NCBI GenBank assembly: GCA_016744415.1
Contig: JADGEL010000005.1
Coordinates: 1-64,000, forward strand
Direction: 5' to 3'
Source of the DNA: Flavobacteriaceae bacterium
GTDB taxonomy: Bacteria > Bacteroidota > Bacteroidia > Flavobacteriales > Flavobacteriaceae
DNA: 64,000 nucleotides
Shown: positions 27,488-37,369 of the stretch, in pieces
Numbering within the stretch: the first letter of the stretch is position 1
Layout of the letters: each line of letters opens with the position of its first letter
The notes under the pieces: model-generated
Told to the model about the DNA's origin: nothing
The model's input: only the letters and a program-made list of their open reading frames with translations
Databases searched by the model: none
Made by a program: the position numbers and the translations under genes

Positions 27488-27647
27488 AAGAATCTGTTTT
27501 TTTATCATACCCAAATGGACAATGCACACATCCGCTTTTACAACAATGACCTCTTTTTAAATGATACTTTTCAGTAAAAACACGAAAACCTTTATCATTA
27601 TAATAAAAATCATCTGGTTCTAATTCAGGTAAATTGTTGTAATTCAT
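27480..27647 (-). CDS. DUF5522 small cysteine-containing protein
   Basis: 55 residues from [15 protein letters not shown]. The motif [18 protein letters not shown], with four cysteines, is the DUF5522 signature and suggests a metal site. Cytoplasmic, function unknown. The chosen ATG at 27647 is better than one at 27665 because the family begins near this point. Confidence 0.85.
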   Translation of the reverse strand: MNYNNLPELEPDDFYYNDKGFRVFTEKYHLKRGHCCKSGCVHCPFGYDKKTDSFK

Positions 27648-27660
27648 AATTGTCAAAAAT

Positions 27661-27692
27661 AACAAACGCAGCGAAATTTCGCTGCGTTTGTT
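27661..27692 (-). terminator. Palindromic terminator after the DUF4136 gene
   Basis: 32-bp perfect palindrome of AACAAACGCAGCGAAA and its complement; tail ATTTTTG on the minus strand. Confidence 0.7.
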
Positions 27693-27714
27693 ATTTATAA
27701 ATTTTTAAATTAAT

Positions 27715-28260
27715 TTATTCTTCTGCCCCAGGAGGATATTGTGCTATAATTTGTTTTACAAATTCTTTTACAATCTCGTCTTTCTTTTTAGCATTGTTCA
27801 TATTCAAAGCCCCTTTGCCAACACCTTGCCAAACCAATTCTTTTTTAGAGTTGTCTATAAAATCAATAAATAAAGTTCCTTCATCATATTGTGAAACATG
27901 AGTACCATAATTCATGCCGTAATAAGGGCCATGATAATAATATGGCTGCCAATAATATGGAGAATAAGTATTATTATGTACCGTCACTTTTTTAGTAGCT
28001 TTTGCAAAAATATTGACTACAATATCAGGTTTACTAGAAACTGTAAATCCTTTCGCTAACAATTCTTGTTCAATCGCTTTTATGATTCTTCGTTTATCCA
28101 AATCAGAAATATCAACTTTTTCAATTCCTTTTTTATAAAAAGCAAAAGTTTTGTATTGACTAAAGTTTGCTGTAGTATCATAATCTGCCTCTACTTTTAT
28201 AGTAGCACATGAAGCTAAGAAAAGTAAAGAAACGATAGGTAGTATAATTTTAAATCTCAT
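27715..28260 (-). CDS. DUF4136 lipoprotein
   Basis: 181 residues. Lipoprotein signal MRFKIILPIVSLLFLASC (lipobox LASC), then a DUF4136 domain (about 25-175: VEADYDTTANFSQYKTFAFY, IIKAIEQELLAKGF, PDIVVNIFA). A Tyr/His/Pro-rich insert (YSPYYWQPYYYHGPYYG) sits mid-domain. Envelope protein of unknown role. Confidence 0.88.
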   Translation of the reverse strand: MRFKIILPIVSLLFLASCATIKVEADYDTTANFSQYKTFAFYKKGIEKVDISDLDKRRIIKAIEQELLAKGFTVSSKPDIVVNIFAKATKKVTVHNNTYSPYYWQPYYYHGPYYGMNYGTHVSQYDEGTLFIDFIDNSKKELVWQGVGKGALNMNNAKKKDEIVKEFVKQIIAQYPPGAEE

Positions 28261-28502
28261 TTTAATCCTTTTTTTGAATAATCATAATGTTACAAAAACC
28301 ATACCAACAATAGAATTTTGACAGCTTGCATGTTTTATTTACTGATTATATATTTCGCAATAAAACAAACCTTTTCGTTTAATAAATTATCTTTTTTTCA
28401 AACAAACTAGAGCTATATCACATATCTCAATATTTGAAAGCTCCTATTGACTAATCTCGAAAAAAAAATAAGTAAATTGCACCTTCAAATCTGATACTAC
28501 TG

Positions 28503-31500
28503 ATGGAATATTCTAAGCCTTATATACCAAACAATAAAATTCGAATTGTTACCGCTGCCTCTTTATTTGATGGGCATGATGCCGCAATAAATATTATGCG
28601 CCGTATTATTCAAGCAACAGGAGTAGAGGTTATACATCTTGGGCATGATCGCAGTGTAGAAGAAGTTGTTAATACTGCTATTCAAGAAAATGTTAATGCA
28701 ATTGCACTAACCTCGTATCAAGGTGGACATAATGAGTATTTCAAGTACATGTATGATTTACTAAAAGAAAAAGGTGCATCACAAATTAAAATATTTGGAG
28801 GCGGTGGTGGTGTAATTCTTCCTCAAGAGATTAAGGAATTGATGGATTACGGAATTACTCGAATCTATTCGCCTGATGATGGTAGAGAAATGGGACTGCA
28901 AGGGATGATTAATGATATGATTCAGCAATGTGATTTTCCAACTGGTGAAGAAGTGAATTTTAGCCCCCAAGACTTGAAACAAAAAAATGATTCTCAGCTA
29001 TCAATTGCTATTTCAGCGGCTGAAAATTTTTCTAAAAAGCATTCAACATTTATTTCTGATGTTAAAAAAGAAGCAACAAAATCTAAAGTTCCAGTCTTAG
29101 GAATTACAGGAACTGGTGGTTCTGGAAAATCATCTTCTATTGATGAAATAGTTAGAAGATATTTGCAAGATTTTAAAAATAAAACAATTGCTATTGTATC
29201 TGTAGATCCATCAAAACGAAGAACTGGAGGCGCATTGCTTGGAGATAGAATTAGAATGAACTCAATAAATAATAACCGAGTTTATATGCGTTCTTTAGCA
29301 ACAAGGCAATCTAATTTAGCATTATCTAAACACATCAACGACGCCTTAAATATTTTAAAGGTTGCTGATTTTGATCTTATCATTTTAGAAACTTCAGGTA
29401 TTGGCCAAAGTGACACAGAAATATTAGACCACTCTGATGTTTCTTTATATATAATGACTCCTGAATATGGTGCTGCAACTCAATTAGAAAAAATTGACAT
29501 GATAGATTTTGCAGATATTATAGCCATTAATAAATTTGACAAACGCGGTGCAGAAGACGCATTACGTGATGTAAAAAAACAATACCAACGTAATCATAAT
29601 TTATGGGAAATTGATGTTAACTCCATGCCTGTTTACGGAACTATCGCATCACAATTCAACGACCCTGGAACAAACCAATTATATGAGTCAATTATTGATA
29701 AAATAAACACAAAAACTGAAGCCTCTTTCAACAGTTCTTTTAAAACCAATAATCACCAAAAAAGTATTAAACAAATTGTGATACCTCCAAGTAGGGTTCG
29801 CTATTTATCTGAAATTTCTGAAGACAATAAAAACTACGCTGAACATTGTATTAATGAACGTTCAATCGCCCAAAAGTTATTCGGAATATTTAAAACTATA
29901 TGTTCTGTTTTAAATATTGATTCTAAACTTGAAACTTCATTACTTACAAAAACAGGAATTAATGCTGATGAGATTATTAAACACGCCAAAGATGAAAATG
30001 ACAAGGTCTTTTTAGAATTATTAATAAAAGAATTTGATCGAATTAAAATGGATTTAAATCCTCATAATTGGGAAACAATCTATAATTGGAAAAGTGTAAA
30101 GAAAAAATATAAAGACCCCGTTTTTAGTTTTAAGGTTAGAGATAAAGAAATTAGCATTGAAACACATTCAAAATCTTTATCACATCTAGACATACCAAAA
30201 ATTTCACTTCCAAAATATGAAGCTTGGGGAGATATTTTATATTGGACTTTACAAGAAAACATTCCTGGTGAATTCCCGTATACTGGTGGAATATATCCTT
30301 TTAAACGTCAAGGAGAAGACCCAACACGTATGTTTGCTGGAGAAGGTGGCCCTGAGCGTACAAATAGAAGATTCCATTATGTTAGTCAAGATATGCCAGC
30401 TAAAAGGCTTTCTACGGCTTTTGATAGCGTAACACTATACGGAAATGACCCTGATATTCGTCCAGATATTTATGGTAAAATAGGGAATGCTGGAGTTTCT
30501 ATCTGCTGTTTAGATGATGCTAAAAAATTATACTCTGGATTTGATTTAACTGATCCGATGACATCAGTATCAATGACCATAAATGGTCCAGCACCCATGT
30601 TACTTGGTTTTTTTATGAATGCTGCAATTGATCAAGAATGTGAAAAATATATTTTTAAAAATGGATTAGATAAAGAGGTTGAAAATAAAATTAAAGCAAT
30701 CTATAAATCAAATGGTACAGAAAGACCAAAATATCAGGGTAATTTACCTAACAGAAATAATGGACTAGGTCTATTTTTATTAGGTGTAACTGGTGATTTA
30801 GTTTTACCGAAAGAGGTTTATGATAAAATAAAATTTGAAACAATTTCAAAAGTTAGAGGAACTGTACAGGCAGATATTCTTAAAGAAGACCAAGCTCAAA
30901 ACACATGTATTTTCTCTACTGAATTTGCCTTACGCTTAATGGGTGATGTTCAAGAATATTTTATTGAAAATAATATCCGTAATTTTTATTCTGTTTCGAT
31001 TTCAGGATATCATATTGCAGAAGCAGGTGCAAATCCAATTTCTCAATTGGCGTTTACTTTAGCAAATGGATTTACCTATGTTGAATATTATTTAAGTCGT
31101 GGAATGGATATCAATAAATTTGGACCAAACCTATCTTTCTTCTTTTCTAACGGAATAGACCCTGAATATGCAGTAATTGGTAGAGTAGCACGTAAAATTT
31201 GGGCAAAAGCGATGAAAAACAAATATGGTGCTAATCCAAGAGCGCAAATGTTGAAATACCATATTCAAACATCTGGCCGTAGTTTGCATGCTCAAGAAAT
31301 TGATTTTAATGATATCCGAACAAGCTTACAAGCGCTATATGCCATTTATGACAATTGTAATTCATTACACACAAATGCATATGACGAAGCAATTACAACA
31401 CCAACAGAAGAGAGTGTTAGGCGTGCAATGGCTATTCAATTAATTATAAACAAAGAATTAGGCTTAACCAAAAATGAAAATCCAATTCAAGGTGCATTTA

Positions 31501-31955
31501 TTATTGAAGAATTGACGGATTTAGTTGAAGAAGCCGTTTTATTAGAGTTTGATAGGATTACAGAACGTGGTGGTGTTCTTGGTGCAATGGAAACAATGTA
31601 TCAACGAAGCAAAATTCAAGAAGAGAGTCTGTATTATGAAACTTTGAAACATACAGGAGAATTTCCAATTGTTGGTGTCAATACCTTTTTAAGTAGTAAA
31701 GGTTCTCCAACTATTATTCCTGGAGAAGTGATTCGTGCAACAGAAAAAGAAAAACAATATCAAATAAATGTTATTGACAATTTACATCAATCACATAAAG
31801 ACGCAGCTTCAGAACAATTAAAAATTCTTCAAGAAAAAGCTATTAGAAATGAAAATATTTTTGAAGCATTAATGGAAGCAACTAAAGTTTGTTCTCTCGG
31901 ACAAATTACGAACTCCTTATTTAATGTTGGTGGGCAATACAGACGTAATATGTAA
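28503..31955 (+). CDS. icmF: Fused acyl-CoA mutase/G-protein chaperone (IcmF type)
   Basis: 1150-residue adenosylcobalamin enzyme in one chain: B12-binding domain (about 13-140; cobalt-coordinating DGHDAA, D23/H25), MeaI-like GTPase (about 195-400; P-loop GTGGSGKS 203-210, NKFDKRG), linker, and mutase TIM barrel (about 560-1150). In the substrate region it reads [19 protein letters not shown] and [16 protein letters not shown], as in isobutyryl-CoA mutase fusions and unlike the TMY of methylmalonyl-CoA mutase. It interconverts isobutyryl- and n-butyryl-CoA or similar branched acyl-CoAs; the GTPase loads and protects cobalamin. No cobalamin riboswitch is visible upstream. Confidence 0.9.
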   Translation: MEYSKPYIPNNKIRIVTAASLFDGHDAAINIMRRIIQATGVEVIHLGHDRSVEEVVNTAIQENVNAIALTSYQGGHNEYFKYMYDLLKEKGASQIKIFGGGGGVILPQEIKELMDYGITRIYSPDDGREMGLQGMINDMIQQCDFPTGEEVNFSPQDLKQKNDSQLSIAISAAENFSKKHSTFISDVKKEATKSKVPVLGITGTGGSGKSSSIDEIVRRYLQDFKNKTIAIVSVDPSKRRTGGALLGDRIRMNSINNNRVYMRSLATRQSNLALSKHINDALNILKVADFDLIILETSGIGQSDTEILDHSDVSLYIMTPEYGAATQLEKIDMIDFADIIAINKFDKRGAEDALRDVKKQYQRNHNLWEIDVNSMPVYGTIASQFNDPGTNQLYESIIDKINTKTEASFNSSFKTNNHQKSIKQIVIPPSRVRYLSEISEDNKNYAEHCINERSIAQKLFGIFKTICSVLNIDSKLETSLLTKTGINADEIIKHAKDENDKVFLELLIKEFDRIKMDLNPHNWETIYNWKSVKKKYKDPVFSFKVRDKEISIETHSKSLSHLDIPKISLPKYEAWGDILYWTLQENIPGEFPYTGGIYPFKRQGEDPTRMFAGEGGPERTNRRFHYVSQDMPAKRLSTAFDSVTLYGNDPDIRPDIYGKIGNAGVSICCLDDAKKLYSGFDLTDPMTSVSMTINGPAPMLLGFFMNAAIDQECEKYIFKNGLDKEVENKIKAIYKSNGTERPKYQGNLPNRNNGLGLFLLGVTGDLVLPKEVYDKIKFETISKVRGTVQADILKEDQAQNTCIFSTEFALRLMGDVQEYFIENNIRNFYSVSISGYHIAEAGANPISQLAFTLANGFTYVEYYLSRGMDINKFGPNLSFFFSNGIDPEYAVIGRVARKIWAKAMKNKYGANPRAQMLKYHIQTSGRSLHAQEIDFNDIRTSLQALYAIYDNCNSLHTNAYDEAITTPTEESVRRAMAIQLIINKELGLTKNENPIQGAFIIEELTDLVEEAVLLEFDRITERGGVLGAMETMYQRSKIQEESLYYETLKHTGEFPIVGVNTFLSSKGSPTIIPGEVIRATEKEKQYQINVIDNLHQSHKDAASEQLKILQEKAIRNENIFEALMEATKVCSLGQITNSLFNVGGQYRRNM

Positions 31956-31984
31956 GGGTAAAACATTATTAAACCAGTAAAAAA

Positions 31985-32497
31985 ATGAGACAACTTTCAG
32001 TTTTACTTTTGTTCTTTATTTCAATTACATGTACAAATAAAGTAACTGAAGAATCAACTACTACTGACTTAAATAGCATTGCAAGGAAAATAATTACTTC
32101 TTCAGAAAATTGCGCTTTAATTACTATTGATTCTTTAGGAATTGCTCAAGCAAGAGCGATGGATCCGTTTCCTCCAGACGAAAATTTTAATATATGGATG
32201 GCTACCAATCCGAAAAGCAGTAAAGTCAATCAGATAAAAAACAATCCTAAGGTTACTTTATATTATTTTGATAAGAAAAATGGTGGTTATGTTACTATTC
32301 AAGGTCATGCCAAACTTGTTAATTCTAAAGAGGTAAAAGAAAACTTGTGGAAAAAAGAATGGGAGAATTTTTACAAAAATAGAACTACAGATTATTTATT
32401 AATACAATTTATACCAATAAAACTGAATCTAATCAGTGAGAAGCATAAAATATTTGGAGATTCTACTTCTTGGAAAACTCCAGAAATTTTATTTTAA
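31985..32497 (+). CDS. Exported pyridoxamine 5'-phosphate oxidase-like protein
   Basis: 170 residues with a lipoprotein-like signal (MRQLSVLLLFFISITC) and a split-barrel PNPOx-like domain (about 30-160: CALITIDSLGIAQARAMDPFPP, FNIWMATNPKSSKVNQIKNNPKVTLYYFD). Related 'general stress' flavoproteins bind FMN or F420. Export as a lipoprotein is less usual for this fold. Follows icmF by 29 bp and may be cotranscribed. Confidence 0.8.
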   Translation: MRQLSVLLLFFISITCTNKVTEESTTTDLNSIARKIITSSENCALITIDSLGIAQARAMDPFPPDENFNIWMATNPKSSKVNQIKNNPKVTLYYFDKKNGGYVTIQGHAKLVNSKEVKENLWKKEWENFYKNRTTDYLLIQFIPIKLNLISEKHKIFGDSTSWKTPEILF

Positions 32498-32586
32498 GAA
32501 TAAATCAATTAAAAAAAATAATTGAATTCTCATGCATCTTTTTTGTAATTTGTACGTCTACTGTATGAATTTTAAATATAAACATT

Positions 32587-32688
32587 ATGAAAAATACAGA
32601 ATGTACTTGTGATTGTCAATCTTGTAAAGATGGACAATGTAAGAACTGTACATGTGATAATTGCTCATGTTCTAATTGTAATTGTTAA
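32587..32688 (+). CDS. Metallothionein-like cysteine-rich peptide (33 aa)
   Basis: 33 residues with 11 cysteines (positions 6, 8, 10, 13, 18, 21, 23, 26, 28, 31, 33), all in C-x-C or C-x-x-C spacing except one gap, plus Asp/Asn/Lys/Ser/Thr and no large hydrophobics. This is the composition of a metallothionein that folds only around Zn, Cu or Cd, though it does not match a family I can name. Intact ATG and TAA, no signal peptide. A sigma-factor gene with its own Cys-rich tail follows 55 bp later. Confidence 0.75.
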   Translation: MKNTECTCDCQSCKDGQCKNCTCDNCSCSNCNC

Positions 32689-32698
32689 TCATCAAAAT

Positions 32699-32730
32699 AG
32701 CATACAGAGATTACATAATTTCTGTATGCT
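32699..32730 (+). promoter_or_regulatory. Hairpin between the Cys-rich peptide gene and sigZ
   Basis: Perfect 10-bp stem AGCATACAGA / TCTGTATGCT with a 12-nt loop, 13 nt before the sigma-factor ATG. Not followed by a T-run, so a processing or translation-control structure is as likely as a weak terminator. Confidence 0.45.
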
Positions 32731-32743
32731 TAAATAACTACCT

Positions 32744-33283
32744 ATGACCACACAATACGTTTGGAAGTTATATGCCAAAGACATCAAATATTTTATTTTT
32801 AGCAAAGTTAAAAGCAAAAGTATATCTGATGACCTTTTACAAGAAACTTTCATTAAAATCCACACTAAAATTGACACCTTAAGAGACCATTCAAAATTAA
32901 AATCCTGGGTTTTTTCAATTGCAAGAAATACTATTTTAGATTATTTTAAATTAAATTCTAAACCTATTGAATTTCCTCCCTTTGAAACTTTTACTGAAGA
33001 AGAAATCAATTCACATTCAGAAAAAGATTGCTTATTCGCTCATATCCTAAACTTAGACAAAAAATACAGAACTCCATTGTTTTTATCAGACATCAAAGGC
33101 GTAAAACAAATCGAAATAGCAAAACAATTAAACATGCCACTTTCTACAATTAAATCTAGAGTTCAACGAGCACGAAAAAAAATTACCGAAGGCTATATGG
33201 AGTGCTGTGATTATACTTTAAATTCCGAAGGAATATTAGTGGGAGAACATAAAGAAAAAGAAGATTGTAAGATTTGCAGATAA
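32744..33283 (+). CDS. sigZ: ECF-type RNA polymerase sigma factor, SigZ-like
   Basis: 179 residues. Region 2 (about 10-75: DDLLQETFIKIHTKIDTLRDHSKLKSWVFSIARNTILDYF) and region 4 (about 105-155: YRTPLFLSDIKGVKQIEIAKQLNMPLSTIKSRVQRARKKI). It ends with a SigZ-type cysteine tail (MECCDYTLNSEGI ... DCKIC) that could sense metal or redox state. No anti-sigma gene adjoins it, consistent with self-sensing through the tail. It may control the Cys-rich peptide gene beside it. Confidence 0.88.
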   Translation: MTTQYVWKLYAKDIKYFIFSKVKSKSISDDLLQETFIKIHTKIDTLRDHSKLKSWVFSIARNTILDYFKLNSKPIEFPPFETFTEEEINSHSEKDCLFAHILNLDKKYRTPLFLSDIKGVKQIEIAKQLNMPLSTIKSRVQRARKKITEGYMECCDYTLNSEGILVGEHKEKEDCKICR

Positions 33284-33304
33284 AAACAACATCTTTTGAT
33301 TGTA

Positions 33305-34552
33305 TTATGTTTTTGTCTCTGCTGTTTTCAAAATAGTTTCATTCTCAACTTCTTTTTGCAACCATAAAGAAAGTACAATAGCCAAAAGCCCAAATAGAGA
33401 TACCATTGCAAAATTGACTTGATACCCAAACATAGATACTACATCTAAACCTAATTTTGGACCAATAATATGTGCCAAAGAAAAAGACATCGTATAAAGC
33501 GCCATATAACGTCCTTCGTTTCCACTCTTTGCTCTACTCAAAGCAAAAGTGTTTGTATATGGAAAGCCTATCATTTCACCAACCGTAATAATTAGCATAC
33601 TTATAACCAAAATACCTGCCCAAGCATTGTATAACAGCACTACAAAACTCAAAGCCATTAAAACTGAACTGTAATAAATCAATTTTGTTGCTGCAATTTT
33701 TTTCTTTTCTATCCAATTCACCATTGGCATTTCTAGAATTACAATTATCAGTCCATTTAAAAAGAACAGAAGTCCTGTATGAAATTCATTTAAACCAAAT
33801 TGTTCTGTATGATACAATGGTAAGATTGTAAATAGCTGAAAGAAAATCATCCCCATTAAAAAACAAATACTTAAAAATATCCAATAAGGTTTATCACTAT
33901 AAACAGTTGCTTTGGCATCTAATAATTCCATTTTTTTCTTTTGTTGCTCTTCTGCCGTATTTTTCTTTTCTTTTACCAAATATGTGAAAAATAGTATTGA
34001 AACAATACAAGTAATACCATCTATCCAAAACAACGTTTCGTAACCACTAGCAATAATAATGATACCCGCAACAGATGGACCAACAACAAACCCCAAGTTT
34101 ATTGCCAAACGAACAAGTGTTAGCGAACGTGTTCTATTTTCTGGTTTACTATACGTTTTTAATGACACAAACATTGCAGGCCTAAACATATCTGCAACAC
34201 TCATAATAAGTAACATTGCCATACAAAATCCAAAGAATGTCTTTACATACTGTAAGCCTATAAAAAGGAACCCTGCTATCAACAAACTCCAAACCATGAC
34301 TTTATAAAACCCTATTCTATCTGTTAGCTTACCTCCTAACCAAGAACCAATCATAGACCCTACGCCAAAAAATACCATCACCCAACCTACTTGTCCGTAG
34401 GTAAATTCTAGATCTTCTTTTAAATATTTTGATAAAAATGGTAATATCATTGTGCCCGATCTATTGATAAAAGTAACCAAGGCCAACCACCAAATATCTT
34501 TAGACAACCCTTTAAAGGAGTCTCCATACAATAATGTAATTTTTTTTAGCAT
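33305..34552 (-). CDS. Major facilitator superfamily transporter
   Basis: 415 residues, about 12 transmembrane segments. The MFS loop 2-3 signature is present (GSWLGGKLTDRIGFYKVM), and a cytoplasmic charged loop (KEKKNTAEEQQKKKMELLD) separates the halves. YtrE/MdtH-type drug or small-molecule efflux is likely, but the substrate cannot be read from sequence. Convergent with sigZ. Confidence 0.88.
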   Translation of the reverse strand: MLKKITLLYGDSFKGLSKDIWWLALVTFINRSGTMILPFLSKYLKEDLEFTYGQVGWVMVFFGVGSMIGSWLGGKLTDRIGFYKVMVWSLLIAGFLFIGLQYVKTFFGFCMAMLLIMSVADMFRPAMFVSLKTYSKPENRTRSLTLVRLAINLGFVVGPSVAGIIIIASGYETLFWIDGITCIVSILFFTYLVKEKKNTAEEQQKKKMELLDAKATVYSDKPYWIFLSICFLMGMIFFQLFTILPLYHTEQFGLNEFHTGLLFFLNGLIIVILEMPMVNWIEKKKIAATKLIYYSSVLMALSFVVLLYNAWAGILVISMLIITVGEMIGFPYTNTFALSRAKSGNEGRYMALYTMSFSLAHIIGPKLGLDVVSMFGYQVNFAMVSLFGLLAIVLSLWLQKEVENETILKTAETKT

Positions 34553-34564
34553 AGTATAAAATTA

Positions 34565-34592
34565 AAAAATCCGACTAAAAGCCGGATTTGAT
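34565..34592 (-). promoter_or_regulatory. Terminator-like hairpin upstream of the MFS gene
   Basis: On the minus strand AAATCCG / CGGATTT with a 9-nt loop and a T6 run, ending about 13 bp before the MFS ATG. With no gene upstream on this strand, it could be a leader attenuator. Confidence 0.4.
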
Positions 34593-34773
34593 TTATATTG
34601 ATATATTTTATTTAGATATAATTACAACACATACAAATAACGGCAAGTAGTTTTAATACTCGTCTTATTGACCTTTTGATATGTTGAACAATTCATCATT
34701 TAATTTTCTCTCTTTATTGAAGTTTCAAAACTACGAAATAAAAGCATACATTTGAATTAAAATTTACCCACCA

Positions 34774-35385
34774 ATGAAAAAGAGCTGCCTTCTGATTTAT
34801 TTATTGACCATTATTATTGGATGCTCAAAAGAGAAAAAGCAAACCTATGCTGATGAAGTTGAAGCCTACCAATATGAATTGAATGTTTTTTATTCTGACA
34901 AAAAAACATCTCCTTTAAAAAAGGAAGATTTAAAAAATTTTAAGCAGTTAGATTTTTTCTCTACTAACAAAAACTATAGAATAGTTGCTGCATTTGAGAG
35001 GACTCCAAACGAGCCTTCTTTTGAAATGCAAACCAGTACTGATAGGTTACCAATATACACCCAATACGGAATTGCAACTTTTAATATTGAAGGAAAAGAG
35101 TTGTCATTAAGAATATATCAAGCGCAAGAATCTGTTTTAGAACCAGATTATGATGGACATTTATTTTTGCCATTCAATGATTTAACAAACGGAAATGAAA
35201 CCTATGACGCTGGACGCTATATTGATTTAAAGATTCCTGAAACTGATACGATTGTAATTGATTTTAATAAGTCTTACAATCCTTATTGTGCATATAATGA
35301 AAGATATTCTTGCCCAATACCTCCAATAGAAAATAATTTAGATGTAGAAATTAAAGCAGGAGTTTTAGCTTTTGGCAAGCATTAG
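34774..35385 (+). CDS. DUF1684 lipoprotein
   Basis: 203 residues. Signal MKKSCLLIYLLTIIIGC with lipobox IIGC, then a DUF1684 domain (about 30-200: YRIVAAFERTPNEPSFEMQTST, YGIATFNIEG, LFLPFNDLTNGNETYDAGRYID, FNKSYNPYCAYNERYSCPIPPIENNL). The C-terminal YNPYCAYNE / CP-PP-EN motif with paired cysteines is the most conserved part. Envelope-anchored, function unknown. Confidence 0.88.
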   Translation: MKKSCLLIYLLTIIIGCSKEKKQTYADEVEAYQYELNVFYSDKKTSPLKKEDLKNFKQLDFFSTNKNYRIVAAFERTPNEPSFEMQTSTDRLPIYTQYGIATFNIEGKELSLRIYQAQESVLEPDYDGHLFLPFNDLTNGNETYDAGRYIDLKIPETDTIVIDFNKSYNPYCAYNERYSCPIPPIENNLDVEIKAGVLAFGKH

Positions 35386-35393
35386 TTTTTTTA

Positions 35394-35768
35394 TTAAGCA
35401 AAAAACTTTACCAAATACATCCCAAAAAACACAGCAAAAAAACCAACTACAAAACTTGCAATGGTATAAATTGCAAAATTCATAAAATCACCCGATTTTA
35501 ATAAGACATGATTTTCATAAGCAAAAGTTGAGAAGGTTGTAAATCCACCTGCAAAACCTGTAGCTAAAAGCAACGTGTGATTTTCAGTTAAAGCATCATT
35601 TTCAACAGCCAAGCCTAAAATAAAACCAATTAACAAACTACCGAGTATGTTGGCGAGAAAAGTCCCAAACGGAATTCCATCTGTTGGGTTATTTAATAGC
35701 TTACCTAATAAATAACGAGCTACACTACCAACGCCTCCACCAATAAAAACTAAGAATACTTGTTTCAT
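35394..35768 (-). CDS. crcB: Fluoride ion channel FluC
   Basis: 124-residue, four-helix membrane protein that works as a dual-topology dimer exporting F-. Key motifs: GGGVGSVARYLLGK, FGTFLANILGSLLIGF (pore Asn), and ATGFAGGFTTFSTFAYE with the Thr/Ser track and central Na+ site. It follows the BT_3928-like gene by 6 bp. Because it is not first in its operon, no crcB fluoride riboswitch precedes it. Confidence 0.95.
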   Translation of the reverse strand: MKQVFLVFIGGGVGSVARYLLGKLLNNPTDGIPFGTFLANILGSLLIGFILGLAVENDALTENHTLLLATGFAGGFTTFSTFAYENHVLLKSGDFMNFAIYTIASFVVGFFAVFFGMYLVKFFA

Positions 35769-35774
35769 AGATAA

Positions 35775-36776
35775 TTAAGGCTTAAAATCTTCTGCATCAA
35801 TCCAATTCCACTTTCCTGTTACGGTTCCTTTTTCTAAAGTTATAATTCCTGGGTTTGCTCTAATAATTGTTTTTAATACGGTACCATCAACAAACAGCCA
35901 ATCAAAATTAAAGCCTTGATTTTCATTCAATAATTTTAAATCATCAATATATGATGCTGACAATCCGTAAACAGTATAACCGTTTTTTACAGCTAAGTCT
36001 GTTACTTTTTTTACAGCTTCAAATCCTGTCTCTTCAGAGATATCAATATCATATGCTACTACAAATAGCACTTTTGAACTCGCTAATAAAGCATCTGTTA
36101 AATCTTCTCCGTCTTCAGTTTCTAAAAAGAAGTCATGTACTTTTGGCAAGCCATCAACTGCAATTTCATTCATCCCTTCTTGTACATTTTTATCAATTGC
36201 ATAAGGTCTAAAATCTATGATTGGTAAATGAGTAAGCACATGTGATGTGATGTATAAAAACACCAACAATGACCCTAAAGAAATCCATTTCAATAAATTT
36301 TTATTAAATAATGAGTTGATATTTTTAACCTGTCTAATCAAAAATCCTGTCAAAATAATTAATAACACATTCTTATTAAATGTTTCCCAAGGTGTCAGTT
36401 TTACAGCATCACCAAAACAACCACAATCAGTTACCTTGTCATAATAGGCAGAATACCAAGTAAGAAATAAAAATAAGAGGGTGATTAAAAACAAACTCCA
36501 AGTAGTAACCTTTGGCTTAAAACCAATCAACAGCATAACGCCTAACATGATTTCAATAATAATTAAAACGATAGAAAATGGCAATGCATAGGGAATTAAA
36601 AACTCCATATTTAAAACATCAACACTAAAATATTCTTCAAATTTGTAAGCTGACCCTAACGGATCTACCAATTTTACAAATCCCGAAAACAGGAATGTTA
36701 CTGCTACAAATAAGCGGGCTATGTGTACTAATATTTTCATTCTTGCTTTTATTTTTAAGTCAGTTATTTTACTCAT
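35775..36776 (-). CDS. BT_3928-like membrane protein: DoxX/MauE plus thioredoxin-like domain
   Basis: 333 residues. Four-helix DoxX/MauE-type membrane domain (about 13-165: ARLFVAVTFLFSGFVKLVDPLGSAYKFEEYF, YDKVTDCGCFGDAVKLTPWETF) with the DCGCFGD cysteine pair, a fifth helix, then an extracytoplasmic thioredoxin-like domain (about 200-330) lacking an obvious CxxC. It probably moves electrons or disulfides across the membrane. The start overlaps the DUF1599 stop by 8 bp (ATGAGTAA), implying coupling; M13 (36740) is an alternative. Confidence 0.85.
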   Translation of the reverse strand: MSKITDLKIKARMKILVHIARLFVAVTFLFSGFVKLVDPLGSAYKFEEYFSVDVLNMEFLIPYALPFSIVLIIIEIMLGVMLLIGFKPKVTTWSLFLITLLFLFLTWYSAYYDKVTDCGCFGDAVKLTPWETFNKNVLLIILTGFLIRQVKNINSLFNKNLLKWISLGSLLVFLYITSHVLTHLPIIDFRPYAIDKNVQEGMNEIAVDGLPKVHDFFLETEDGEDLTDALLASSKVLFVVAYDIDISEETGFEAVKKVTDLAVKNGYTVYGLSASYIDDLKLLNENQGFNFDWLFVDGTVLKTIIRANPGIITLEKGTVTGKWNWIDAEDFKP

Positions 36777-37305
36777 TCATCAAAATCAAAGCAAAAGCTG
36801 CATAATTAATCATATCTTGATAATTAGCATCTAGCCCTTCAGATACAATAGTTTTCCCTTTGTTATTTTCAATTTGCTTAACGCGTAATAATTTTTGTAA
36901 AATCAAATCATCTAAAGAACTAACACGCATATCTCTCCACGCCTCTCCATAATCATGATTTTTATTTTCCATTAAATCTTTGGTAATCTTTACATGCTTA
37001 TCATATAATTCGGTAGATTTTTCTAAATCAAAGTCTGGATATTTACCAACTCCATAATCCAGCTGAATCAACGCCATGATACAATAATTTATAATTCCAA
37101 TAAATTCTGATGCTTCTCCCTCATCAACTTTTCTTACTTCATTTTCTTGTAACTGACGAATTCGCTGTGCTTTTATAAAAATTTGGTCGGTTAAAGATGG
37201 TAATCTCAATATCCTCCATGAACTTCCATAATCTTTCATTTTATTGACAAACAACGAGCGACATTTTTCAATAACAGCATCGTATTGTTTTGAGGTAATC
37301 TGCAT
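36769..37305 (-). CDS. DUF1599 (nucleotide-modification-associated) protein
   Basis: 178 residues made of two homologous halves with matching motifs, KMKDYGSSWRILRLPSLTDQI (about 22-42) and KNHDYGEAWRDMRVSSLDDLI (about 114-134), each followed by an FIGIINYC / YQDMINYA helix. DUF1599 (Nmad1) is linked bioinformatically to modified-nucleotide metabolism, but no such genes are nearby and its role here is unknown. Confidence 0.88.
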   Translation of the reverse strand: MQITSKQYDAVIEKCRSLFVNKMKDYGSSWRILRLPSLTDQIFIKAQRIRQLQENEVRKVDEGEASEFIGIINYCIMALIQLDYGVGKYPDFDLEKSTELYDKHVKITKDLMENKNHDYGEAWRDMRVSSLDDLILQKLLRVKQIENNKGKTIVSEGLDANYQDMINYAAFALILMNE

Positions 37306-37369
37306 ATAAACTATTTATTTTGCGTAAATTTCGGATAAATTTAACGAATTAAAAAATTTAGTTTTTCTT

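Noticed and set aside
28261-28502. Cobalamin riboswitch before icmF
   Set aside because: The 241-bp gap is AT-rich and I find neither a B12-box-like sequence nor the surrounding stems.
35394-35768. Fluoride riboswitch for crcB
   Set aside because: The gene is preceded by 6 bp and then another coding region, leaving no leader to hold one.
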